From Rubrivivax sp. (GTDB taxonomy: Bacteria > Pseudomonadota > Gammaproteobacteria > Burkholderiales > Burkholderiaceae_C), in assembly GCA_022843905.1 (NCBI GenBank), contig JALHMT010000006.1, forward strand, positions 62,001 through 126,000: a stretch of 64,000 nt of DNA. The letters run 5' to 3'. Positions 25,412-36,737 of this stretch are shown piece by piece (within the stretch, counting starts at the first letter, position 1; each line of letters begins with the position of its first letter). The notes beneath the pieces are model-generated. The model searched no databases. It was not told the origin of the DNA and saw only the letters and a program-made list of their open reading frames with translations. A program made the position numbers and the translations under genes.

Positions 25412-27190
25412 TCAGGCGCTGCGGCGCCAGGCACCGCGGTTGCCCGCCCCGCGCCCGGCGCGTGCCGCCAGGGCGTTCGGATCGAGCGTGGCGGCGCGGC
25501 ACGCCGGGCAGTCGCTGCGCGCCATGCGCATGGGCGATGCGGCGCGCGCGCGGCCGGCCGCGGCGGCAGCCGCCGCCGTGGTGTGGTGCACCACACGGCC
25601 GCCGACGATGGTCATCAGCACCTGGGCCTCGGCCAGCCGCCGCGACGGGTCGTCGAAGATGTCGTCGCTCAGCACCGCCATGTCGGCCAGCAGACCCGGA
25701 GCGAGGCGGCCCTTGCGCTGGTCCTCGAAGGCCGCGTAGGCGGCGTCGACCGTGAAGTGCCGGAGCGCTGCCTCGGCGCCGATGCGCTGCTCGGGCACCC
25801 AGGGCTCGGCGGCTTCGTGCCCGCGGAGCTGGCGCGCGACGGCGCTGTGCATGGAGCGCAGCACGTCCATCGACGACACGGGGTAGTCGCTGGAGAAGCA
25901 CTGGCGCACGCCGGCCTCGTCGATCGCGCGGTAGGGCTGCGCGCGCGCCGTGCGCTCGGGGCCGAGCAGCGGGCTGTAGTTGTGAAGCACGGTGTCGTCG
26001 GGGTAGGCGAAGTTGGGCTGGGTGCTGGCGACGACGCCGGCGCGGGCGCAGCGCAGCAGGTCTTGCGGCGAGGGGACGTCGAGGTGCTCGATGCGGTGGC
26101 GGCGGGCCCCTGCTGGGCGCGCGCCGTTCACGCGCGCGGCGTGCTCGAAGGCGCCGAGGGCCTGGCCGGTGGCGCCGTCGCCGGTGGCGTGCAGCATCAC
26201 CTGCCAGCCGTGGCGGTCCATCAGCGCCACGGTCTGGTCGAGCTGCCGGTCGTCCCAGTACGGCGACCCGCGGCTGCCGTCGCTGAGCGCTTCGCGCATG
26301 TAGGCGGTGCGGGCGTCGATGGTGCCGTCCAGCCAGGCCTTCAGGCCGTTGAAGCGGAAGCGTGTGTCGTGCAGCGTGCTGCGGTGCCGCTCGTCGAGCA
26401 GCGCCAGCCGGGCGGCGTCGGGGTCGGGCAGCAGGCGGTGCGCCTGCTGCACGCGCAGGCTGAGTGCTTCTTCGCGGCGCGCGCGCTGCAGGCACAGCAG
26501 GTCGTCGCCCATCGCCTCGTCGAGGTTGTGCACGCTGGTGATGCCGAAGCCATGGGCCTCGGCCTGGATCTCGCGCAGCAGGCGGTCCAGCCGGGCGGGC
26601 GTGGGGGGCGGCAGCCGTGCCCGCAGCGCCTCGATCGGCACCATGCCGCGCAGTTCGCCGGTGAGCAGGCCTTCGTCGTCGAGCACGGCGCAGCGGCTGG
26701 CGGCATCGTCGCGGCCGGCGCTGATGTCCAGGGCCTGCAGCGCCAGCGTGTTGAGCAGGATCATGTGGCCGTCGCGGCCGGTCAGCCAGACCGGCCGGTC
26801 GGCGACCACCGCGTCGAGGCAGTGGCGGTGGGGAACGTGGCCGGGAAAGTCGGTGTAGGCCCAGCCGCTGTCGACGATCCAGCCGCCCTGCGGGTCGCCG
26901 TCGGCCAGCGCCTTCAGGCGGCGCTGCAGTTCGGCCAGCGAATCGGCCATGAAGAAGGTGGCCCGCGAGCCGGGCAGGAAGTGCCAATGGGCGTCGATGA
27001 AGCCCGGCACGACGCGCCGGCCTTCGAGGTCGACGGTCGGGACGCCGGGCGCGGCCAGTGCCCGGATCTGCGCCGTGCTGCCGACGGCGACGATGGTCTC
27101 GCCGTGCACCGCCAGCGCTTCGGCCTCGGGCAGCGCCGGGTCGCCGGTCCACAAGCGGCCGTTGAGGTAGAGGCAGTCGATCGGCGTCAT
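25412..27190 (-). CDS. YtcJ-type amidohydrolase (amidohydrolase 3 family)
   Basis: A 592-residue metal-dependent hydrolase. N-terminal strand domain (MTPIDCLYLNGRLWTGDP), the HxH metal motif H68-W-H70 in GFIDAHWH, then the long insert typical of YtcJ proteins (VWLTGRDGHMILLNTLALQA), RIEHLDV and FSSDYPV for the later metal/catalytic residues, and GLLADMAVLSDD closing the composite domain. YtcJ members hydrolyse amides or formyl groups; substrates are largely unknown. The C-terminal ~45 residues are alanine/arginine-rich and unusual. It lies between the GH13 and CocE genes in the same operon. Confidence 0.9.
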   Translation of the reverse strand: MTPIDCLYLNGRLWTGDPALPEAEALAVHGETIVAVGSTAQIRALAAPGVPTVDLEGRRVVPGFIDAHWHFLPGSRATFFMADSLAELQRRLKALADGDPQGGWIVDSGWAYTDFPGHVPHRHCLDAVVADRPVWLTGRDGHMILLNTLALQALDISAGRDDAASRCAVLDDEGLLTGELRGMVPIEALRARLPPPTPARLDRLLREIQAEAHGFGITSVHNLDEAMGDDLLCLQRARREEALSLRVQQAHRLLPDPDAARLALLDERHRSTLHDTRFRFNGLKAWLDGTIDARTAYMREALSDGSRGSPYWDDRQLDQTVALMDRHGWQVMLHATGDGATGQALGAFEHAARVNGARPAGARRHRIEHLDVPSPQDLLRCARAGVVASTQPNFAYPDDTVLHNYSPLLGPERTARAQPYRAIDEAGVRQCFSSDYPVSSMDVLRSMHSAVARQLRGHEAAEPWVPEQRIGAEAALRHFTVDAAYAAFEDQRKGRLAPGLLADMAVLSDDIFDDPSRRLAEAQVLMTIVGGRVVHHTTAAAAAAAGRARAASPMRMARSDCPACRAATLDPNALAARAGRGAGNRGAWRRSA

Positions 27191-27308
27191 GGGGTGTCTC
27201 CTTCGCGGAAGGCAGGCGGTTCCGGTGGCGGTGTCATCGTGGCGCAGGCGCCGGCCGTGAGCACGGTGCATGCAGCACGCAGGCCCGCGACCCTGGCACC
27301 GACGGTCG

Positions 27309-28927
<1,619 letters not shown>

Positions 28928-28931
<4 letters not shown>

Positions 28932-30184
28932 CGGGTCACCAGCGGGGTGGGGGCGCCTGCGCCGGCGGTCGCGACGTGCCGCGCGTTCAGCCGCAGGGCC
29001 AGCCAGACGGCCAGCGGGCACAGCACGATGCCCGCCCCTGCCAGCCAGGCCACCGCGGGCAGGCCCCACCAGGCGGTGGCGGCGGTGGTCATGGCCGTGA
29101 GGCCGACGTTCAGGGCCATGCGGATGGGCTGCGTGGCCACGGTCAGGCGGCCCAGGGGGTCGATCTTCATGAACAGCGCCAGCAGGAAGGGATAGACGAA
29201 GCTCCACACCAGGCTGAACACGCCCATCGCGGCCCAGTAGCCTGGCAAGCCGAACTGTGGCAGCAGCAGCAGCGTGGCCGACGCGAGCCCGAACACGGCG
29301 CCGACCACGACCGGCCAGAACAGGCCCATGCGCTCGCCCAGCCAGGCCACGAACAGCGAAGCCGGCAAGCCCAGGGCGGTGGTCACCGCCAGCACGAGAC
29401 CGATGGTCTCGGGTTCGATGCCGCGTGCGTTGCCGAAGCGCTCCGAGTAGGCGAAGAAGTCGGTGGTGTAGAAGTTGAATGCGAACCAGGCGAGCACCGC
29501 CGGGATGGCCGGGATCCAGGGGATCGGCGGCGGCTTGGCGGGGGCGCCTGCCGGCAGGGCCTCGGAGCCCGTCGGGGCCATCACCGGCGCCTTGCGGGGC
29601 ATGCGCAGCGCCAGCAGCGCGATGACACCCGCGGTGGCGGCCAGCGTCGTCTGCACGCCGATGAAGCCGAAGGTCTTGGACAGCACCGGCAGGGTGAACA
29701 GCGCCAGCGACTGCATGAGGGTCTGCAGCGTGGTGTACCAGGCGTAGGCCTTGGTGGGCGATGCCGCGTACCCCAGGAACACGAGGCCCAGGATGGACAC
29801 GACCCCCATGCCCGTGCTGTGCACTGCGCGCACGGCCAGGAAGGCCGGCAGCGAGGTGGTGAAGTAGGTGGCGATCTCCGCGCCGAGCATCAGCAGCCCC
29901 GCCGCCACCATCACCACGCGCCGGTCCAGCCGGTGCAGCAGCACGGCCAGCATGGTGCCGACGACGAAGCCGCAGGCGGCGTTGACGGTCTGCATCGTGC
30001 CCAGGGCCACGATGTCGTAGCCCCGCTCCCTGACCACCGCCCCCCACCAGACCGGGCCGGTCAGCCCCGGGATGGCGGCGAACAGCAGCAGGACCTGCAC
30101 CGAGAGCAGGTAGCCCATGCCGCCGATGGGCTTCACCCGGTCGCCGCCGGGGTCGGGCAAGGGGGCGTGCGGCGAATGGCTCAA
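28928..30184 (-). CDS. Major facilitator superfamily transporter
   Basis: A 418-residue, 12-helix MFS permease (helices from MGYLLSVQVLLLFAAIPGLT through VAWLAGAGIVLCPLAVWLAL), with a short cytoplasmic loop around residue 205-235. It is most like sugar/drug-type MFS proteins; direction of transport is unknown. I selected TTG 30184 because AGGAAGG lies 6 nt upstream; ATG 30247 is an alternative with no Shine-Dalgarno. It is the first gene of the leftward operon MFS, GH13, amidohydrolase, CocE, DMT, NTF2-like, transcribed from a gap holding operator site D. Confidence 0.85.
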
Positions 30185-30250
30185 GAGGCGCCTTCCTGGA
30201 GGGCAGACCGCGCGCACACCGGGCCGCCGACCTGCTGTCGACGACATTGC

Positions 30251-30267
30251 GCATACAAACAGTATAC
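30251..30267 (-). promoter_or_regulatory. GntR-type operator candidate, site D
   Basis: The minus strand reads GTATACTGTTTGTATGC, matching GTAT-N6-TGT-NN-R-C. It is about 67 bp upstream of the MFS start at 30184 and after the stop of the Bug gene at 30338, marking a promoter for the six-gene leftward operon. Confidence 0.6.
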
Positions 30268-30337
30268 GAAAGCGCGGTGATCTCGCCACCGCCAGGCGCG
30301 CGTCGCCGTCCCTGCCAGCCGCTCGCGCATGACCCGG

Positions 30338-31303
30338 CTACTGCTCGACCGTCGCGCCCGATTGGCGCACCATCGCGCCGAAGCGCTCGATCTCCGACTT
30401 CAGGAACTTCGAGAAGGCCTCGGGCGTGCTGCCGACCGGTTGTGCGCCTTGCGCCTCCAGCGAACTGCGCACGTCGGGCAGCGCCAGCGCAGCCGCCAGC
30501 TCGCGCTGCAGCAGCCGCACGATGGCGTCGGGCGTCCCGGCCGGCGCATAGGCGCCGAACCACTGCGTCACCTCCATGCCGGCCACGCCTTGTTCGGCAG
30601 TGGTGGGGATCTCGGGTGCGCTGGACATGCGCTGCGAGCTGGTGACGGCCAGCGCACGCAGCCGGCCGTCCTTGACGAAAGGCGCCACCACCGGCGCGCC
30701 GAGGAAGGCCGCGTCGACCTGACCGCCGATCAGGTCGACCACCAGCCGCTCCTTGTAGGGCACATGCAGCATCTGGATGCCGGCCACGCTTTGCAGTCGG
30801 GCAGCGATCAGGTGCTGCAAGGTGCCGTTGCCGGGCGAGGCGTAGGTCAGCCCGCCGGGTTTGGACCGGGCCAGCTCGATGAACTCGCCGAGCGACCGGG
30901 CGGGCACCTTGGGGTGGACCACCAGCACCATCGGCAACTGCACCAGCTGCGTGATCGGTGCGAAGTCGCGTTCGGCGTTGTAGCGCATGTTCTTGTAGAG
31001 ATGCTGATTGATGGCGACGTCGTTGGACGCCGACATCAGCAGCGTGTACCCGTCGGGCCTGGCCTTGGCCACGGCGTCGGCGCCCAGCATGCCGGCCGCA
31101 CCCATCTTGTTCTCGACGATGAACTGCTGGCCGAGCCGCTCGCCGAGCTTGGTGGCCAGCAGGCGCGCCACGGGGTCGACACCGCCGCCCGGCGCGTAGG
31201 GGTTGACGATGGTGACGGTGCGTGTCGGATAGGTCTGGGCGGCGAGTGGCAGGCTGATCAGCGCGGCCAGCAGCAGGGCGGCGACCTGTGCAAAGGGCGA
31301 CAT
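30338..31303 (-). CDS. Bug/TctC-family periplasmic solute receptor
   Basis: A 321-residue receptor with a Sec signal (MSPFAQVAALLLAALISLPL, ending near AAQTYP) and Bug hallmarks: VTIVNPYAPGGGVDPVARLL, IVENKMGAAGMLGADAVAK, VPYKERLVVDLIGGQVDAAF. ATG 31303 begins 14 bp after the enolase-superfamily gene stop, so both are in one transcript from the divergent promoter with operator site E. It is the periplasmic receptor of the catabolic block, presumably for a carboxylate released or used by the neighbouring enzymes. Confidence 0.93.
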   Translation of the reverse strand: MSPFAQVAALLLAALISLPLAAQTYPTRTVTIVNPYAPGGGVDPVARLLATKLGERLGQQFIVENKMGAAGMLGADAVAKARPDGYTLLMSASNDVAINQHLYKNMRYNAERDFAPITQLVQLPMVLVVHPKVPARSLGEFIELARSKPGGLTYASPGNGTLQHLIAARLQSVAGIQMLHVPYKERLVVDLIGGQVDAAFLGAPVVAPFVKDGRLRALAVTSSQRMSSAPEIPTTAEQGVAGMEVTQWFGAYAPAGTPDAIVRLLQRELAAALALPDVRSSLEAQGAQPVGSTPEAFSKFLKSEIERFGAMVRQSGATVEQ

Positions 31304-31317
31304 GGTGACGTGATCCT

Positions 31318-32418
31318 TCACGGGGTGGGAAGCAGGTGGTTGTCCAGGCCCAGACCCGGACCGGCCGGCAGTTCGACGCAGCCGTCGACGAGCGCGAAGC
31401 GCCCCTGCGCCAGCTCGTCGAACAGCATGCGGTGCAGCATGTGGAACTCCACCGAGTCGAGGTTGGGCGTGGCCGCTGCCAGCTGCAGGTTGGCCGCGAA
31501 GCACACCACCGACGATGCGGCGTGGAACGACACCGTGACGTGGCGCGAGGCGGCCAGAGCCGCGATGCGCTGGCCTTCGCTGATGCCGCCGCACAGGATG
31601 GCGTCGAGGTGCGCCACGGCCACCGCGTTCGACTCGACGAGGCGGGTGAAGGTCTCCAGCCCGTAAGCGAATTCGTTGCCGGCCAGCGGCACGGGGCTCG
31701 CCGCGGCCACGCGGGCAAGGCCGGGGATGTCGTCGGGCGCGACAGGCGCTTCGAGGAAGCCGATGTCGAACGCTTCCAGCGCCCGCGCCATGCGCATCGC
31801 CTCGGGCACGGACAGCGCGTACAGCGCGTCGACCAGCACGCGGACGTCCGGCCCGACGGCGGCGCGCACCGCGGCCACGCGGGCGATGTCCACCGCGAAG
31901 GGCGCGCCGGCGATCTTCAGCTTGACGCCCCTGAACCCGAGGTCGACGTAGCCCTTCATCTCGGCGGCGAGGTCGTCGATGGTCTTGCCCGGCCCGTACA
32001 GCCCGGCACTGGCGTAGGCCGGTACGCGGCGGCGCTGCGCGCCCAGCAGCGTGGCGACGGGCTGGCCCAGCGCCTGGCCCAGGGCGTCCCACAGGGCGAT
32101 GTCGATGGCGCTCAACGCCGCCCAGGCCGCGCCGCCCTTGGCGCTGACGACCAGGGTCTCGCGCAGCGACGACGACAGCGCGCCCAGGTCGAGCAGGCTG
32201 CGGCCGACGACGAGCGGCGCGAAGTCGCGCTCGACCAGCGCCTGCACCGAGTCGGGCGCCCCGCCGTCGCAGTAGGCCTCGCCCAGGCCCACCAGACCGC
32301 CGGCCGCGCGCAGCAGCACCAGCACCACCACCTTCTCGTTCCAGCGGGTGCGCGGGTTCCACTGCGCCTTGGCGAAGGCCTTGCGAACCACGCGCGTCTC
32401 GATGGCTTCGATCTTCAT
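31318..32418 (-). CDS. Enolase-superfamily enzyme, mandelate racemase subgroup
   Basis: A 366-residue enzyme with the capping domain (1-120) and TIM barrel. Catalytic residues typical of the mandelate racemase subgroup are present: K166-L-K168, metal ligands D197 (VLVDAL), E223 (GFLEAPV) and E249 (AGNEFAYG), and the D272-H299 dyad (AHLDAILCGG, SFHAAS). Such enzymes abstract the alpha-proton of a carboxylate to racemise or dehydrate it, often a sugar acid. It is divergent from the M81 peptidase gene across a 111-bp gap with operator site E and is followed by a Bug receptor. Confidence 0.92.
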   Translation of the reverse strand: MKIEAIETRVVRKAFAKAQWNPRTRWNEKVVVLVLLRAAGGLVGLGEAYCDGGAPDSVQALVERDFAPLVVGRSLLDLGALSSSLRETLVVSAKGGAAWAALSAIDIALWDALGQALGQPVATLLGAQRRRVPAYASAGLYGPGKTIDDLAAEMKGYVDLGFRGVKLKIAGAPFAVDIARVAAVRAAVGPDVRVLVDALYALSVPEAMRMARALEAFDIGFLEAPVAPDDIPGLARVAAASPVPLAGNEFAYGLETFTRLVESNAVAVAHLDAILCGGISEGQRIAALAASRHVTVSFHAASSVVCFAANLQLAAATPNLDSVEFHMLHRMLFDELAQGRFALVDGCVELPAGPGLGLDNHLLPTP

Positions 32419-32449
32419 GGGTGGGCACTCGCCGGGCGATGGGCAATCA

Positions 32450-32466
32450 GTATACTTAATGTCGAC
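32450..32466 (+). promoter_or_regulatory. GntR-type operator candidate, site E
   Basis: GTATACTTAATGTCGAC matches GTAT-N6-TGT-NN-R-C. It sits in the divergent gap between the enolase-superfamily gene (32418, leftward) and the M81 peptidase gene (32530), 31 and 63 bp from the two starts. TATACT within it could also serve as a -10 box, which would place the operator over the promoter. Confidence 0.6.
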
Positions 32467-32529
32467 TCGAGACTGCTGCCAGAGTGACATCACCCGAGGG
32501 ATGCCGATGCGCCCGCCTGGAGACCTTCC

Positions 32530-34056
32530 ATGACCCGCCGACCGCCGCGCGCCTTCGTCGCCGGTTGGATGCACGAGACCAACACCTTCTCGCCGATCCC
32601 GACCAGCCGCGAGAGCTTCCAGGCCGCGAGCTACCGCCCCGAGCCCGGTGTCTTTGCGCCACCGGCGCACATCGACACCCTGGGCTACGGCCACCTTGCC
32701 CGCCTGTGCCAGCAGGCCGGCATCGAACTGCACGCCGGCCTGTTCGCGCACACCGGCCCGAGCGCGGCGATGGGCGCCCGCGACCATGCCGCGATGCGGG
32801 CCGAGATCCTGGCCGGCCTGCAGCGCGCGATGCCGGTCGACCAGGTCTACCTCTTCATGCACGGCGCCCAGATCGCCCAGGGCTGCGACGACGTCGAGGG
32901 CGACCTGCTGGCCGCCGTGCGGGCGGTGGTCGGGCCCGGGGTGCCGGTGGCGGTGCTGCTGGACCTGCACGCCAACATCACCCCGGCGATGCTGTGCCAC
33001 GCCAGCTTCTGCGTCGGCTGCCTGGAGTACCCGCACACCGACTACGAGGACCGTGCGCGCCACGTCTTCGGCCTGGTGCAGCGGCTTCGGGACGGACAGA
33101 TCCGACCGCATACGCAAGCCTGGCGCATTCCGCTGGTGGGCATCTACCGCACCATCGACGGGCCCATGAAGGCCTTCGTCGAGCGGCTGCGCACCGCCCA
33201 CGAGGCGCCGGGTGTGCTGTCGGTGTCGGCCTTTCACGGATTTCCCCTCGGCGACACGCCGCACACCGGTGCGATGCTGGTGCTGGTCAGCGACGGCGAG
33301 TCCGCCGCGACGGCGGCGCTCGGCAGCACGCTGGCGCAGGACTTCATCGACACCGTGCTGCGCATCCCGGCGCCGCCCGGCCTGGACGCCGCGCTGGACG
33401 ATGCGCTGGCCGGCGACGAGGGGCCGGTCGTGCTGGCCGACAGCGGCGACAACCCGGGCGGCGGCGCCGCCGGCGACTCGACCTTCGTGCTCGAAGCGCT
33501 GCTGCAGCGGGGGGTGCGCAACGCCGCGTTCGGCCTGCTGTGGGATCCCGTGGCCGCGGACTTCGCCCATCGGGCTGGCGAGGGCGCCACGCTGGAACTG
33601 CGGCTGGGCGGCAAGGTCAGCGCGCTGTCCGGGCGGCCGCTGGACGTGCGGGCCGAGGTGCTGTGCGTGCGGGACGACGCCCGCCAGGCCTGGTTCGCAC
33701 AGGGCGAACCCCGGGCGCGGCTGGGGCGCAGTGCCGCGCTGCGCGTGCAGGGCGTGGACGTGATCGTCAACAGCGAACGGCAGCAGGTCTTCGACCCGCG
33801 CTGCTTCACCGAGCACGGCGTCGACCCCGCCGCCAGGCGGCTGGTCGTCGTGAAGGGCTCGACCCACTTCGTCAACGGCTTCGCGCCGCTGGCGCGCCGC
33901 ATCGTCTACTGTGCCAGCCCGGGCAGCCTGTCGCTGGACCCCAGCCTGTTCGACTACCGGCGCATCCGCCGACCGCTGTACCCCCTGGATCCCGGCTACA
34001 CACCGGTGGCCGAGCCGATGGTGATCCACGTCGGGGACCGGGCCGGCGCGCCATGA
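32530..34056 (+). CDS. M81-family metallopeptidase (MlrC / microcystinase C type)
   Basis: A 508-residue protein of the M81/DUF1485 family. Conserved features are GWMHETNTFSP (H15-E16), FMHGAQ (about 110), VLLDLHANI (D145, H147) and YPHTDYEDR (H169, D171), followed by the C-terminal MlrC domain with DSGDNPGGGAAGDSTFVLEA. MlrC cleaves the Adda-Glu-containing fragment in microcystin breakdown; most relatives have unknown amide substrates. The stop overlaps the next start as ATGA, so it is coupled to the flavoprotein gene. No mlrA-like gene is present, so a microcystin role is not claimed. Confidence 0.9.
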   Translation: MTRRPPRAFVAGWMHETNTFSPIPTSRESFQAASYRPEPGVFAPPAHIDTLGYGHLARLCQQAGIELHAGLFAHTGPSAAMGARDHAAMRAEILAGLQRAMPVDQVYLFMHGAQIAQGCDDVEGDLLAAVRAVVGPGVPVAVLLDLHANITPAMLCHASFCVGCLEYPHTDYEDRARHVFGLVQRLRDGQIRPHTQAWRIPLVGIYRTIDGPMKAFVERLRTAHEAPGVLSVSAFHGFPLGDTPHTGAMLVLVSDGESAATAALGSTLAQDFIDTVLRIPAPPGLDAALDDALAGDEGPVVLADSGDNPGGGAAGDSTFVLEALLQRGVRNAAFGLLWDPVAADFAHRAGEGATLELRLGGKVSALSGRPLDVRAEVLCVRDDARQAWFAQGEPRARLGRSAALRVQGVDVIVNSERQQVFDPRCFTEHGVDPAARRLVVVKGSTHFVNGFAPLARRIVYCASPGSLSLDPSLFDYRRIRRPLYPLDPGYTPVAEPMVIHVGDRAGAP

Positions 34057-35774
34057 AGCTTGCGGACGCCGCGGTGCATGACGACGTGATCGTGGTCGGC
34101 TCGGGCGTGGGCGGGCTCGTGGCGGCGCTCACGGCGTCGCACCAGGGCCTGCGGGTGAGGGTGCTCGAGAAGACCGGGCTGATCGGCGGCACCACGGCGC
34201 ACTCCGAGGCCATGGTGTGGGTGCCAGGCAGCCGCCAGGCGCGGGCCGCGGGCGTCGACGATTCGCACGAGGCCGCGCTGCAGTACCTGCAGGCGGCGGC
34301 CGGCGCGCAGCACCGGGCCGACCTGGCCGCAGCGTACGTGCGCCACGCCGCCGCCGCGCTCGCCTTCGTCGAGGACCATGCACCCGTGCGCTGGACGCTG
34401 ACGACCTCGTCGATGGACTACCACCCGGACCTGCCCGGTGCGACCCGCGGTGCACGGGCCTTGTCGCCCGACGGTTTCGACGGTCGCCGTCTGGGCGACC
34501 GCTTCGCCCTGCTGCGCCCGCCGCTGGAGACGACCATGATCCTCGGGGGGCTCAGCATCAGCGGTGCCGACCTGCCGCACTACTACCGGGTCGGCCGTTC
34601 GCTCCGCTCGACGGCCGTGGTGGGCCGGCGCGTGCTGCGCTACGGCTTCGATCGCCTGCGCGGCTTCCCGCGCGGCACGGCGATCGGCGGCGGCAACGGC
34701 GTGGTGGCCGGCCTGCTGCTGGCGCTGGCGCAGCGTGCCGTGGTGGTGGAGACCCATGCCCGCGCCACACGCCTGCTGCGGGAAGGTGGGCGCGTGGTCG
34801 GCTTGCAGGTGGCGGGCGGCGGGGGGCCGCCGGTGGACCGCATGGCGCGCTGCGGTGTCGTGCTGGCGAGCGGCGGGTTTCCCAAGAGCGCGGCGCTTAC
34901 CCGCACGCACTTCCGCCATGTCGCCGCCGGCCAGCGCCACCACTCGCTCAGCGCGCAGGAAAACACCGGCGACGGCATCGCGATGGCGCTCGAGGTCGGC
35001 GCCTGCCTCGAGACCGATGTGCAGCAGCCGGCGGCGTGGACCCCGTGTTCGCTCGTGCCCACGCCACGCGGGCCCGTGCCGTTCCCGCATTTCGGCGACC
35101 GTGCCAAGCCGGGCGTCATCGCCGTCGACCGTCGCGGCCTGCGCTTCGTCAACGAGGCCACCACCTACCACCGCTTCGTGCCGGCCCTGCTGGCGGCCTG
35201 TGCGGGCGACGCCCAGGCCGAGGCCTACCTGATCGCCGACCACCGCGCGCAGCGGCGCTACGGTCTCGGCGTGGCGCCGCCGTTCCCGGGCCGCCTGGCG
35301 CCGCACCTGCGCTCGGGCTACCTGGTGCAGGCCGACACCCTGCAGGGGCTGGCCGTGCAACTGGGCATCGACGCGGCGGCGTTCGAGCGCACCGTGCAGG
35401 CCTTCAACGGCCCGGCGGCCCAGGGGCTGGACCCGGCTTTCGACAAGGGCGGCGACGCCTACCAGCGTTCCAACGGCGACCCCTCGCACGGTCCCAACCC
35501 CTGCGTGGCGCCTCTGCGCGACGGGCCCTTCTACGCCGTGCGCCTGGTGCCCGGCGACCTGGGCACCTTCGTGGGACTGCGCGCCGATGCCCACGGCCGC
35601 GTGCTGGACGCCGACCGTTCGCCCATCCCCGGCCTCTACACCGCAGGCACCGAGATGGCCAGCGCGATGGGGGGCACCTATCCCGGTGCCGGCATCACCG
35701 TCGGCTCCGGGCTGACCTTCGGCCACCTGGCAGGGCTGTCGCTCGCGGTCGATGGGGCGGCGGCCCCGGGCTGA
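34053..35774 (+). CDS. FAD-binding dehydrogenase, fumarate reductase/3-ketosteroid dehydrogenase family
   Basis: A 573-residue flavoprotein: FAD motif GSGVGG (16-21) in DVIVVGSGVGGLVAALTASH, EKTGLIGGTTAHSEAMVWVP, the catalytic/cap region, and the C-terminal signature GLYTAGTEMASAMGGTYPGA then GITVGSGLTFG. This family contains 3-ketosteroid delta1-dehydrogenases, fumarate reductases and urocanate reductases; the sequence is nearer the KstD-like branch, but the substrate is open. ATG 34053 overlaps the M81 stop by four bases. It is convergent with the LysR gene and is the last gene of the block. Confidence 0.9.
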   Translation: MKLADAAVHDDVIVVGSGVGGLVAALTASHQGLRVRVLEKTGLIGGTTAHSEAMVWVPGSRQARAAGVDDSHEAALQYLQAAAGAQHRADLAAAYVRHAAAALAFVEDHAPVRWTLTTSSMDYHPDLPGATRGARALSPDGFDGRRLGDRFALLRPPLETTMILGGLSISGADLPHYYRVGRSLRSTAVVGRRVLRYGFDRLRGFPRGTAIGGGNGVVAGLLLALAQRAVVVETHARATRLLREGGRVVGLQVAGGGGPPVDRMARCGVVLASGGFPKSAALTRTHFRHVAAGQRHHSLSAQENTGDGIAMALEVGACLETDVQQPAAWTPCSLVPTPRGPVPFPHFGDRAKPGVIAVDRRGLRFVNEATTYHRFVPALLAACAGDAQAEAYLIADHRAQRRYGLGVAPPFPGRLAPHLRSGYLVQADTLQGLAVQLGIDAAAFERTVQAFNGPAAQGLDPAFDKGGDAYQRSNGDPSHGPNPCVAPLRDGPFYAVRLVPGDLGTFVGLRADAHGRVLDADRSPIPGLYTAGTEMASAMGGTYPGAGITVGSGLTFGHLAGLSLAVDGAAAPG

Positions 35775-35856
35775 TCCCCAGGTCGGCGTTGCCTCCACAG
35801 GCGACGGCGGGTTCCATGCGACCGCCGTGCGATCAGCCGTGCCGGGACCTGCGCCG

Positions 35857-36735
35857 TCACGGCAGTGCTTCGGTCTCCCGGTAGGCAGCCACCAGCGCCT
35901 CGTGCATCGCCGCCACGCGCCGGTTCTCCACGTCGGCCGGGCGACAGACCAGCGAGATGGTGCGGTGCGGCGCCTTCGCACCGAGCGGGATCTCGCGGAT
36001 GGCATGGCCGCGCCGCATTGCCAGGCGGGGGCGGGGGATCACCGAGACGCCGATGCCCTCGGCCACCATCGCGACGATGGCGTCGGTGTCGGCGACATCG
36101 ATCGACGGACGCAGCTCGGGGCACAGCCGCTGGACGAAGTCCGCGGCGGTGCGTCCACCGGTCAACGTCGTGTCGTAGCGGATCCACGGGTGCTGGCGCA
36201 GCAGGCTGCGCGCATCGCGCTCCGGCGCGCGCTCGGGGGCGACGAGCACGAAGGGCTCGCGCGCCAGGTCGCGCCAGTGCAGTCGCGTCGAACCGCCACC
36301 TTTCGGCCGGACCACCACCGCAGCGTCGATGCCGCCGCCGTTGAGCTCGGCGATCAGCGGGGCCGAGGTCGCGCGCAGGAAGCGCACTTCCAGGTCGCGG
36401 TGGGCCTGGCGCGCGATGCGTACCGCCGCCGGCAGCGTCGAGGTCTGCACGCTGGGGATCGCGCCCAGCCGGAGCAGCCCGGCCACGGCGGGCGAGGTGC
36501 GCACGCGGTGGCGGTGCACGTCGTCGACGAAGCGCTGCACCGTGCCCGCGATCTCGCGCGCCAGTTCGGTGGGCTGGATGGAGCGCCCCGAGCGGTCGAA
36601 CAACGGGCGACCGAACCAGGCTTCGAGCTGCTTCATCTGCAGGCTGACCGCGCTCGCGGTAACGCCCACGTCGGCTGCGGCGGCGGCAAAGCTGCCGCGC
36701 GAGACGGCTGCCGCCAGGGTCTGCAGGGCACTCAC
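35857..36735 (-). CDS. LysR-family transcriptional regulator starting at a rearrangement junction
   Basis: A 292-residue LysR protein: HTH near the very N-terminus (VSALQTLAAAVSRGSFAAAA, recognition segment TASAVSLQMKQLEAWFG) and an effector domain from about residue 85. I chose GTG 36735, because upstream codons run into the antisense of an isocitrate-lyase-family fragment that begins at 36738. The N-terminus is only slightly shorter than usual, so the original start may have been lost and replaced. Whether it is expressed is uncertain. It closes the right side of the catabolic block. Confidence 0.8.
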   Translation of the reverse strand: MSALQTLAAAVSRGSFAAAAADVGVTASAVSLQMKQLEAWFGRPLFDRSGRSIQPTELAREIAGTVQRFVDDVHRHRVRTSPAVAGLLRLGAIPSVQTSTLPAAVRIARQAHRDLEVRFLRATSAPLIAELNGGGIDAAVVVRPKGGGSTRLHWRDLAREPFVLVAPERAPERDARSLLRQHPWIRYDTTLTGGRTAADFVQRLCPELRPSIDVADTDAIVAMVAEGIGVSVIPRPRLAMRRGHAIREIPLGAKAPHRTISLVCRPADVENRRVAAMHEALVAAYRETEALP

Positions 36736-36737
36736 AA

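Noticed and set aside
32530-34056. Microcystin degradation (mlr) cluster, from the MlrC-type peptidase and a beta-lactamase-fold hydrolase
   Set aside because: No MlrA-like membrane protease is present, and M81 proteins are widespread in Burkholderiales with other substrates.
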